Shown here in pieces: positions 55,203-64,000 of a stretch of DNA of 64,000 nucleotides. Both the position numbers and the translations under genes were made by a program. The DNA is from Verticillium longisporum (Eukaryota > Ascomycota > Sordariomycetes > Glomerellales > Plectosphaerellaceae): NCBI GenBank assembly GCA_019188255.1, contig JAETXT010000002.1, forward strand, positions 4,464,001-4,528,000, in the 5' to 3' direction. The stretch's first letter is position 1, and every line of letters begins with the position of its first letter. Below the pieces are notes generated by a model, which searched no databases, was not told where the DNA came from, and saw nothing but the letters and a program-made list of their open reading frames with translations.

Positions 55203-56415
55203 ATGAGGGGCATTGAAGTCAAGGAATATGTCAAGGTACGGCGCCTTCCTCACCTAGCAGAGCATGACACTGACTGAGACATCGCAGGGCCCCAAGGAGT
55301 TGAAGGTCACTGACCTGCCCGACCCCACGCCCAAGAATGACGAGTACCTCATCCAGGTTCATGCCGCGGCGACCAACTTTTTCGATATCCTGCAGATTCA
55401 GGGGAAATACCAGAACCAGCCTTGTAGGTTCCTTACTCACTAGAGCTTGCTCTCTTTCTTCCTTGATGACATCTCCATTAACGAATCCGCAGCCTTCCCT
55501 TGGGTGGCGGGTGCCGAGTTCGCCGGCATCGTCCTGAAGACACCAGCCGGCTCCAAGTCGCCCAAGTTCCCTGTCGGCTCGCGCGTCTTCGGCGCAACCC
55601 AGGGCGCCTTCGCCACAAAATGTGTCGCCAAGGAGGTCTCTCTGCTGCCCGTGCCCGAGGGCTGGTCCTTCCAGGCCGCCGCCGGCCTCTTCGTCACGGC
55701 CCCGACGAGCTACGGCGCCCTCGTCGTCCGTGCCGGCATCAAGAAGGGCGACTACGTCCTCATCCACGCAGCGGCCGGCGGTGTCGGTCTTGCTGCTGTG
55801 CAGGGTAAGCCACCATTTTTTTTTCTTTCTTATTCTTTGGGCCACATGTTGTTTTTACCAGAGCTGACCAAACACCCAGTCGCCAAGGCCTTTGGCGCAA
55901 CCGTCATCGCGACAGCCTCGACCCCGCGCAAGCGCGAAATCGCCCTCTCCTACGGCGCCGACCACGCCATCGACACGGCCTCCAAAGACTGGCCCCAGGC
56001 CGTCAAGGCCCTGACGCCCGGCAAGCGCGGCGTCGACATTGTCTACGACCCCGTCGGCGCCGTCGACGCCTCGACAAAGTGCACCGCCTGGAACGGCCGC
56101 ATCCTCTTCGTCGGCTTCGCCGCCGGCCAGATCGAAAAGGTCGCCATGAACAAGGTCCTGCTCAAGAACATCAGCCTCGTCGGCATCCACTGGGGCCAGT
56201 ACGCCAACCACGAGCCCCAGACCGTCGGCACCGTGTGGGACGACATCATGCAGCTCGTCAAGGACGGCAAGATGCGCGGCACCGAGTTCTCCGACGAGCG
56301 CTACGACGGCCTCGAGAGGGTGCCGGCTGCGCTGACGGCGCTCGGCAGCAGGGGGACCTGGGGCAAGGTTGTCGTCAAGGTGCCGCAGGAGGGGGAGGAG
56401 AAAAGCAAGCTGTAG
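55203..56415 (+). CDS. zinc-less MDR family quinone oxidoreductase-like protein
   Basis: An NAD(P)H-dependent medium-chain reductase of the quinone oxidoreductase (zeta-crystallin) branch, 338 residues, probably cytosolic. Exons are 55203-55235, 55288-55423, 55493-55804 and 55880-56415. The GroES-like N-domain has EYLIQVHAAATNFFDILQIQ and FPWVAGAEFAGIVL. The Rossmann fold follows, with the nucleotide loop AAAGGVGLAAVQ, then AKAFGATVIATASTPRK, GVDIVYDPVG and GRILFVGFAAG. The Cys/His zinc ligands of alcohol dehydrogenases are missing, as expected for this branch. The third intron stays open in frame, so start and splice sites were chosen by family alignment from memory. The true substrate is unknown. 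Convergent with KAP120, with a tRNA gene between. Confidence 0.87.
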
Positions 56416-56623
56416 ATCTTGTGGGTAGTGGACGAATGTGTATCGAATTGGATGAAATGTTTGCCCGGTGGGATGAGTGTGCAAGCGCCCCGCGGTTCTG
56501 TGCGTGTAGGCCTGTGTCCTGCCTCACTGATTTGACATCTCCTGCCAGGCAGCACGCGAAGAACGCGCCCTGCCCTTCTTCTTCCCGACAACCAGGCGGC
56601 CAGGTCAACAATCAACAACACAC

Positions 56624-56738
56624 AGCCGCATAGCTCAGTGGTAGAGCGCCTGGTTTCTTCCCCTCCTAACCCGACCACGAAGACCTAACAGCATCATTAC
56701 TCTTCCCAGGAGACGGTGGTTCGAATCCATCTGTGGCT
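56624..56738 (+). tRNA. tRNA-Arg (TCT anticodon) with a 45-nt intron
   Basis: A cloverleaf can be drawn. The acceptor stem is AGCCGCA (56624-56630) with TGTGGCT (56732-56738), one G-T pair. The D arm is GCTC/GAGC, the anticodon stem CCTGG (56649-56653) with CCAGG (56706-56710), and the T arm GGTGG-TTCGAAT-CCATC. A-box (TAGCTCAGTGGTAG) and B-box (GGTTCGAATCC) promoters are present, and a T6 terminator follows at 56742-56747. The anticodon reads TCT (56656-56658). The intron is placed at 56660-56704; its GAAGA can pair with TCTTC at the anticodon, as usual for nuclear tRNA introns. Position 37 would be T, where a purine is normal, so the exact splice point or functionality is not certain. Confidence 0.75.
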
Positions 56739-56741
56739 AAC

Positions 56742-56747
56742 TTTTTT
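56742..56747 (+). terminator. RNA polymerase III terminator (T6)
   Basis: Six T residues start four bases after the tRNA 3' end, the normal pol III stop signal. Confidence 0.75.
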
Positions 56748-56935
56748 CTTGGGGTGGTGGAAAGTCTCCTTTATTGTACCTTACCTTGGCAGTTTGAACA
56801 GTCCCTCATGCGAAAGCGAGTTTACGGTCAAATAGTATCATTCATGTCATCTATTCATGCCATCTCGCTCGTTCGTCCCCCTTTTCCTTAATCCAGTCCC
56901 TAGCCTCAGGTCAGCAAACCCGTGGCTGGCATCTA

Positions 56936-59900
56936 TCATGAGCTCACAAACTGCGCAAACTTCTGCACCACCTCCTTATCCACGTTGACCATCCACTCGT
57001 CCTGGAACTTCTGCTCGCCTCCCGCCCGCTGCACGAGATCCCGGACCCTCTCCATGACAAACTGCTTCGCCACGACACGGTGCAGCGGGTCGCTCTGGTA
57101 GAGCTCCCGGGCACGGATGCTCTTGGGCGTGTCCCACTCGTCGCCCTCCTGCTCGGCCCAGACGAGGTTGTCAGATCCGTCGACAGCCCCGTCCTGCAGC
57201 TCCGCAATCGTGTCGGCCCACAAGCTCATGTAGTCCTGCAGCTTGCCGAGCGCCAGGTCCTGGACGGGGTTCGGCAGCTCCGTCAGCCGCGTGAGGCCCA
57301 GTAGCGTCAGCTTCTTGTGCTCGATGCGGTCCCAGCTCTCCATGTAGAAGAACCACTCGGTCGTCAGCCAGGGCCACACCTGTTGCTGCACGTCGCCAAA
57401 GGACGCCAGCATGTTGGCGAAGAGCGTCGGGTCGGCATACGCGAGGCGCGCGAGAATGGCAAAGTAGTCGCCCTCGGTAACTGTGTTGAGCTTGGGGGAC
57501 TTCTTGTTGGGACCGGTCGTCTGGTGAGCCTCCCACGCGTCGTGGAGCCTCTCAAGGACCTTCTTCAAAAAGCCCGTTTCGAGCATGTCTTGGATGACCA
57601 CCGACACGCCGTTCGCGCCGCCGTACTCCTCGGCCGCCCTGATGAGGTACTCGATGCATCGCGTCGCGGCGTTGACCTGCTCCCTGCTCTTGACCTCGAG
57701 CGCGCCCGAGAGCGCGGTCAAGAAGGGCCGGCGCAGTGTGTCCTCCAGAACGGCCCCAGGCGCAAGAATTATGTACGCCTCGACCGCTTCTAGTGCCATG
57801 CCGGCCGTCTCGGGGCTGTACTCCAGGATCGGGAGTAGCAAGGGGGCAATGCTGACAATCTCCGTGGAGACGGGTGGATTGCTCTGCGACAGGATAGAGT
57901 TCCAGAGGTCAAGCACGTCGTCAATGAGAGAGGTATGGAGCTCGGATGTCGGGTGCGCGACTTCTGTGATAAGAGGCACCATCAAGGGGTGGAATCGCTG
58001 CGATTCGGTGCCCATCGATGTGACGAGAGCGCTGAAGACGGCAACGATGGCAGTCTTCGCCATGAATTCCTGGTTGCCAACGACTTGGAAGACCTGTACT
58101 ATCGCGCCCACGATGGAATCAGCAAACGGTGTGACATGGGCTTCCAACCTCGTCACTACCAGTCTCATCGTCTCCAAGAGGGCGAGTCGCGTCTCATCAA
58201 CGCTGACGTTTCGGATGAGCTGGGTAAGCTGTTCCAGGATATGAGGGGCATGCGGCACAAAGTTGTCGACGCTAAAGTCGAGCTCGTCCACAATCATCTG
58301 CAGGTTTCGGGCAGCCGAAATCAGCACGACAATGTCGTTGCCCTCGGCGTTGGGGTCCATGAAGTGACGAAAGATGCCATACACGATGGCGCGGCTTTCG
58401 TTTGACACGTTGTGGAACACCCACTGTCCCAGGAGCATGGATATCCGCCGCCTGAGCACCTTCGCTAAAGGACCAGTTTGTTGGGCATCGGGGACCAGGG
58501 TAGATGTCAAGAAGCTGTTAAAGTCAACCTCTTGGAAGATATGTTGGGATGCCAGGCCCATGGCCGTATACACAGCGTCCTTGGTGGCAAAGTCAGCCTG
58601 TCCGCCAGTAGCCGTTTGGATATACGACAGCAGATGAGGTACGAGTAGGGTCTTTCTTTGGTTCAAAAGGCCCAGGAACACCCTCTCAGCGGCAGGGCGC
58701 ACTTCCCACTCGTACGCTGAGCTGTCGAATCTCTCCTGGTGCTCCCACTCTTCCGGATCTTCGTCCCAGGCCTCGAGATCTGACTGGCGGAAGACGAAAA
58801 GATGCGTGAGAATCGTGTTTGCGATCTGCAGGCAGAATTCATCCTTGAACAGCTCATTCTTGATAAACTCGACCGCTTCATGCTCTTCTTTTTTAGCTTC
58901 TGGACCCCGATAGACGAAAGTATGTTTTGGAAGGAAAGCCAGGTCTAGACAGGCCTTGATCAGCAACAATGCACGCGTTGTTAGCTTTTCGAGCAGCGGT
59001 CCTTCTGCCTTGGACTTTGCATCTCCGCTTGACTGCCGGATGCCTTCTGACTTGTCGAACACCTCGGCGAACTTCGCAACCAGATCCCAGTATGCGTGGA
59101 TGAGCGGAAGAGAACTTGGTAGGCCTGCGAATGATGTCGGCTGCGATGTGGCCATTTCCATGTGCAACTTGGTGAACTGCAGGAGATGCTTCCCGACGAG
59201 CTCTTGATACGACTCCGGGACAGCAGACTCCTGGCTGACAAAGCCGAGGAACTGACCAAAGTGATTTTGGGATAGAGTCCAAAATTGTTGCACGGTCTTG
59301 TCCTTATGCGGAGCCTCAAAGCCAGATATGAGAAGACGACGGATGACTTTCAGGGTGAGTAGGGTGATGCGAATAGCAATGTCTGCTTCGGAGGCGCCAT
59401 CCTGACCCTTTACACCGGTCAGGAAGTCGACCCAAACCGGTGTCCTTTCTGCATAAATCTCTCCCAGCACATACGCAATTTCGGGTGTAATAGAGTGGAG
59501 GGCGGTTTGGGCGCTACGAAGACGTGCAGTGCTCATCTCCTTGACCACTTGGAGGAGGATCTGCAGGGTGCCATGGAGATGTTGCGGCTGCCCCGTTCGA
59601 GAAGATCGCAACAGAGCAATGAGGCTTGGAAGCGCTTCGGGCCATTGTCGGGGATAGTCGATCCTGACGATTCTTGCCGCAGCAAGAGAGTTCTGGCGGG
59701 CAAGTGCCTCATCCTCCTCGTCGAGGGTGCCTTGAAAGAGCTTCTGGCGAATGAGATTCTTCTCGTCGAGACTGAGGCCACCTTTACTTGTGTGAGCAAT
59801 TCGCCAGTATTTGTCGATGCCGTTCTTGAGCTGGATCACAGCAAGGAAACGAATCTGCCGGGGTAGGGACTTGTCAAGGAAGATCGACTGCAGGGTAAAG

Positions 59901-60109
59901 GTAAGCCGTTGTTCCCACGTGCAAAAGGGTTTAGGGGGAGCTTGCTTGCAGAGAAGAGTAGTAGCCGGTTTCCTTTTCCCAAGACTCTAGCTGCTGGCCT
60001 GACGTCTGCCTCTGGGCATGGTCTGCACCTGTCGCCGATTCGAGGGCTCTGCAGAGTTCCTGCAGAGTCAGGGGTTTGCGGTCCCAGGCACCTCTATCGC
60101 GAAGCTCAT
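56936..60109 (-). CDS. KAP120: importin-beta family protein Kap120 (importin-11 like), probable one-base sequence error
   Basis: A karyopherin of about 1038 residues built of HEAT repeats. Kap120 imports cargo such as Rpf1 and Swi6 into the nucleus in yeast. Exons are 59946-60109 and 56936-59887. Exon 1 starts MSFAIEVPG and carries LTLQELCRALESATGADHAQ and WEKETGYYSSLQ, the start of the importin-beta N-domain. Exon 2 continues SIFLDKSLPRQIRFLAVIQL, KNGIDKYWR. The intron (59888-59945, 58 nt) begins with GC rather than GT (CAA|GCAAGC), a rare GC-AG intron that gives exactly the expected joint. The frame breaks at the G-run 60071-60074 (C-run in the gene), 13 codons from the start; one missing base restores it. 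Confidence 0.88.
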
Positions 60110-61947
60110 GGTTGCTTCCCGGTTCGAGCACGACGTGGCCTGCCTGCCGCCGTGGCGCTGAGGATCTCAGTACGATTGTGGAGAATATAGGCCTTCTTGA
60201 CGTTGTGGGCACGCGGATCAGAGCGCGTTCGAGTATCCGAGTTTGTCAACAATTTGATGCATGGTTGGTCGCACGAGAAACGAGGCAGCCTCGTCCACTG
60301 CTTGATGGGCGGTCAAACAATTAGGCGGGGCTGCCCTGTCTGCCGCGGGGTACTCACAGGGTTCCACTGGCAGTTGGCACAGCCTAAGCGTTCCGAGAGG
60401 CCAGGAGCGCGTACAGTGCCAGGCACTCTGGCACAGTATTAAAGACGGTGCACCTTAACTCGCACGGGAGCGAGCTTCCAACCCAAGAGCCTTTCCACAG
60501 CACCTTCCATTTACAGGCTACCTACATCCTGCGTTCCGAGCTGGTTCCATCTGGCCAAATTCGACAGAGCTCTTGTCAAGGTGGTATCGTCGATCAGTCC
60601 CGATGGCGCATGGAATCGATTCCTCCTCATCATAACGAGCACTTTGAAGACTCACACCACCATGGCGTCTTTCCAATGTGGCAGCATCTGGGTTCCATGA
60701 GATCTTTCAAGGTACATGGCTCCAGAAGGATGGAGATCAGCATTGGCCAACAAGACAAGACCTTGGTGGCCAGCATCGTTGCGTTGGAAGCATCTCACTG
60801 ACCTTCAAGGCCTATCGCCATTCCGATGTCTCCCGCTTCCCTTGGACCCATCAAAGGCCCCAGAAGCGTGGTCGTCTCTGTTGGCTGTGGCGAGCGCACA
60901 GCAATCAAGCGACGTGGTTTCGAGTTGAAGCCGGCAGCTTATCTGCGCCAGAGTTAAACGTCGATCTCAGACGTTGTTCTCCCAGCGTGGAGAACATCCA
61001 GAAAGCTATCATCTGGGACATGTGGCCAAGGGACCCGCCCCCATTGGTGATGGCCACCCCCCCGCGTGTTCGCTGTGGCCTCACCCCTGCAGCTGCCGCC
61101 AGCACGCTCTTTGAGCTCTTTGAGTGCTGTGAGGGAGAAGCCTTGACGGCAAGACAAGACCTCAGAAGACCGCCAAACATTGTCCACTGATAGACGAAGC
61201 AGGAAACGAGAAGCAATGAGATCCAAACACAGTCAGCCTTGCCCATTCTTAGGTCAGAGGCTTTTCTACGTTTCACTGGCCTCCCAAAGTTCTTCTACAA
61301 CTGGAGAGCTGCGACATCCCACGCGTGTAACACTGGACCTGTACTGTACGTATGGACAGTGCTGCGGACAAGAGGCTCTTTGAGAAGCGCAGGGCTCATC
61401 CATGCTAAAGTCCCCCAAAGAATCGCCCATGTGCTCTGGCCATTGGTCCACACTCGAGGTCCACCTCAGACACCAGACATTGGCGCCAGACTGTATGCAG
61501 AACTCGGCGGGGTCGCGGTGCCCAGCCTTAGTGGGGTAACAGGGGAGCTTTCGGACGACCCTTGATGACGAAGGGTGAGAGCTGGAAAGCTCCAGCTACC
61601 CTACGTAAGGGTCCGGTCATGGCTTTGGACATCTCTGTCCTGGTACGATCGACCGGAGCCCCTGTGCTTCAGACAGGCGGGCATTTTGCCAGGAGCATGT
61701 CCTCGCGTCGCGAGGCGGGTGTCTCGTCCACATGTACCTCCAGAGTGCACCCAACAGGCATAGGAGGCAGACAATACGCGCTGGTCACGCATCTGTGTAT
61801 ATAGCTCACGCCTCTCACGTCCCCCCTTTTTTTGTTTCTCTTTTTCTTTTCCTTTCATACGACCTGTCTTCCTCTATCTCAACTGATCAACAAGTTTGGT
61901 TTTGCTTCAACGCACCTTTTTCGTACTCATTGCAATGCGAGAGTACC
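60110..61947. other. intergenic between divergent KAP120 and BTA1
   Basis: This region of about 1.8 kb should hold two promoters. Open frames of up to 170 codons (for example 60678-61190 plus strand) have no domain and conflict with each other. A pyrimidine-rich stretch just before BTA1 (from about 61820) looks like a fungal promoter/leader. Confidence 0.5.
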
Positions 61948-64000
61948 ATGGCTTCTCTTGGTGGTAACAACAAACTGGCGTTAGACGCCAGTCTGCAGAC
62001 CATCCTCGCAGGAGTTGCATTTGCCGTCTTTGGCAGTGTCTGCATCTCCAAGGTCTTTTCCAAGTCCTCCTCAGGAAGAGACCAGCCGCCGAGCGTGCTC
62101 AAGTCCTTCCTTCTGTTCTTCTACTCCTGTTTCATCAAACCGCACAACGGCGACAAGAAAGGCACCCAACAGGATGCTCTTGAGAGCTTCTACAAGAAGC
62201 AAGCCGGCGCTTATGATGCCACCAGAAAACTTCTCCTCCAGGGACGGGAGGACATGCTAGCGCTCTCAGCTGCACAGCTCCAAGCCAAAGCGCAGGCCGA
62301 GGCGCAAGTCAAGCGTCGTGGAAACACGAAGCGAATCTGGGTTGACGTACGCCTCTCAACTCTGTCTTTCACCCTCATTGTCATGCTCACGCTTTCTCTA
62401 GGTTGGCGGAGGGACTGGCTGGAACATCGAGGCCATGTCCGCATATGTGAACGTCCCCGAGTTCTTCTCCAGTGTCTACCTCGTCGACTTCTCTCCATCT
62501 CTCTGTGATGTTGCGCGAAAGCGTTTCCAGAGGTTGGGTTGGGACAACGTCAAGGTTATCTGCGAAGACGCGAGAAAGTTCCGTCTGGAAGACCATGAAG
62601 ATGGAATTCCAATCAACGCTACTCCTCTACGTTCGCCTATCCTGAGCTACTTCTCCCAGAAGCGCCCAGAGCATGGCGGTGCAGATCTAGTCACCATGTC
62701 CTACAGCCTGTCTATGATCGTAAGTTGTTCTGTATGCGTGACGTGCCACTGATGCTGACATCCATACTAGCCTGATTATCACTCGGTCATTGACTCTCTG
62801 ACTTCTCTTCTGTCCCCTAATGGCGTCCTCGGAGTTGTTGATTTCTACGTTCAGTCACATGTTGACTTTTCCTTCCGCAACTTCACCGGCGGTCTTGTGA
62901 ACCGCCACGTCAGCTGGCTTTCCCGGACGTTCTGGCGTGCTTGGTTTGATATTGATCGTGTCGGACTTGAAGCTGCTCGCAGGGATTATCTCGAGTACAA
63001 GTTGGGTACCATCCTCAACATTAATGCTCGCAACAAGACTCTTGGCCGCATCCCTTACTACGTCTGGGTTGGATGCCACAAGAAGCCTTTCTCTTCTTCG
63101 GCGCTGCCGCATGAAATTATCGAGAAGATCGACGCGCTCGCAACGGAGTCACCGCTGCTTTACCCTGTGGACCAGCGTAACGCCTTAACTCGAGCGATTG
63201 AGAAATCTGCGCCCGAGATTCGATCCAAGGCTTTCATGGCCGCCATACAAAATCTCTCTGCCAATCTTCCTCTTCCATCATTCTTCTACCAGAACCACCA
63301 CTGGCGTATCTACTATGACGACCAGCTCCAGAAGCACAAGCAGTTCAACGACGAGTACATCTACGCGTTCACGTGGGAAGACACGAGGGTTGATGAGCGT
63401 CTTCTAAAGCTCGATGCTGACGATGTCGTCCTAGCCATCACCAGCGCTGGAGACAATATTCTCTCCTACGCCATGCAGAGTCCAGCTCGCATCCACGCTG
63501 TGGACCTCAATCCCACCCAGAACCACCTGCTCGAGCTCAAGGTTGCCTCGTACTGCGCCCTTCCCTACGAAGACTTTTGGAGACTCTTTGGCGATGGCAA
63601 ACATCCTGACTTCCGCACCTTGCTCATGACGAAGCTCTCTCCCCACCTGTCCTCTCGTGCGTTCCAGTACTGGCTTCAGAACATTCACGTTTTCACCAAC
63701 AAGCGTGGCTACGGTCTCTATGATACGGGAGGCTCGCGTCATGCGATTCGCGTTTTCCGCTGGATCACTCGCATCTTCGGCGTCAGGCGTGCTGTCGCTG
63801 AGTTCCTTGACACCAAGACCCTTAACGAGCAGCGAGAGGTATGGCGCACCAAGATTCGACCTGCGCTCCTCTCGAAGCTCCTCTGCAACCTTGTCGTCTC
63901 ACAGGAGTCCTTCCTGTGGTCTGCGTTGGGCGTCCCCAAGAATCAGCTCGCCATGATTGAGGCAGATCATGCTGTCAGTGATGCCGTCAAAGGCCCCTCG
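61948..64000 (+). CDS. BTA1: betaine lipid synthase Bta1 (partial, 3' end outside window)
   Basis: A fused enzyme making the phosphorus-free betaine lipid DGTS, which replaces phosphatidylcholine in phosphate-starved fungi. The BtaA-type half transfers the 3-amino-3-carboxypropyl group of SAM to diacylglycerol, and the BtaB-type half N-methylates the product three times. Exons seen are 61948-62346, 62402-62719 and 62771 to the window end, about 649 residues without stop. The N-terminus has a membrane span (LQTILAGVAFAVFGSVCI). The methyltransferase follows with SAM motif VDVGGGTGWNIEAM, then YLVDFSPSLCDVARKR and the acidic EDARKF. Next is the BtaA/DUF3419 part: FYQNHHWRIYYDD, YAFTWEDTRVDERLL, AITSAGDNILSYAM and AVDLNPTQNHLLELK. 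The rest of the BtaA half lies beyond 64000. Confidence 0.92.

Overview
The window looks like nuclear DNA of a filamentous ascomycete, most likely a sordariomycete and perhaps Hypocreales. It is GC-rich, genes lie every 2-3 kb on both strands, and GT-AG introns are short (about 50-160 nt) with CTGAC-type branch sites. Gene content is typical of Pezizomycotina: uL3m, Coa1, Rrp42, Ate1, Kap120, Npr2, Dsk2, Pex2, Vps20, a CYT-18-type mitochondrial TyrRS and a fused betaine-lipid synthase. I recognise 23 protein genes with reasonable support, two tentative small proteins and one intron-containing tRNA gene. No transposon, rRNA gene or CRISPR array was seen.

Layout. 0.3-2.4 kb: COA1 and mitochondrial uL3m, convergent. 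3.5-12.3 kb: a secretome block with a secreted basic protein, a very large LysM/CBM18/GH18 chitinase resembling the precursor of the yeast killer toxin zymocin, and a divergent four-LysM protein. 13.5-19 kb: pyruvate decarboxylase, an LYR protein and a mitochondrial carrier. 20.4-27.7 kb: a DUF2293 protein, VPS20 and a Rix7-like AAA ATPase with degenerate nucleotide-binding motifs. 28.5-34.3 kb: cytochrome c, a mitochondrial membrane protein, RRP42 and ATE1. 34.3-44.4 kb: gene-poor, with a SprT-like metallopeptidase and two tentative small proteins (one membrane, one secreted and cysteine-rich). 44.4-53.4 kb: PEX2, SDH4, mitochondrial TyrRS, NPR2 and DSK2. 55.2-64 kb: a quinone oxidoreductase-like MDR protein, tRNA-Arg, KAP120 and BTA1, which runs off the end.

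About a third of the genes serve mitochondria (Coa1, uL3m, LYR protein, carrier, cytochrome c, a membrane protein, Sdh4, TyrRS). The most system-like part is 3.5-12.3 kb: a zymocin-like chitinase, a secreted basic partner and a chitin-binding LysM protein that could act together at fungal cell walls.

A caution applies throughout. Ten otherwise well-conserved genes each carry exactly one apparent missing base, mostly in short homopolymers (typically C6 read as C5), several of them genes expected to be essential. This looks like consensus error, so these genes are annotated as CDS with a probable sequence error, not as pseudogenes.
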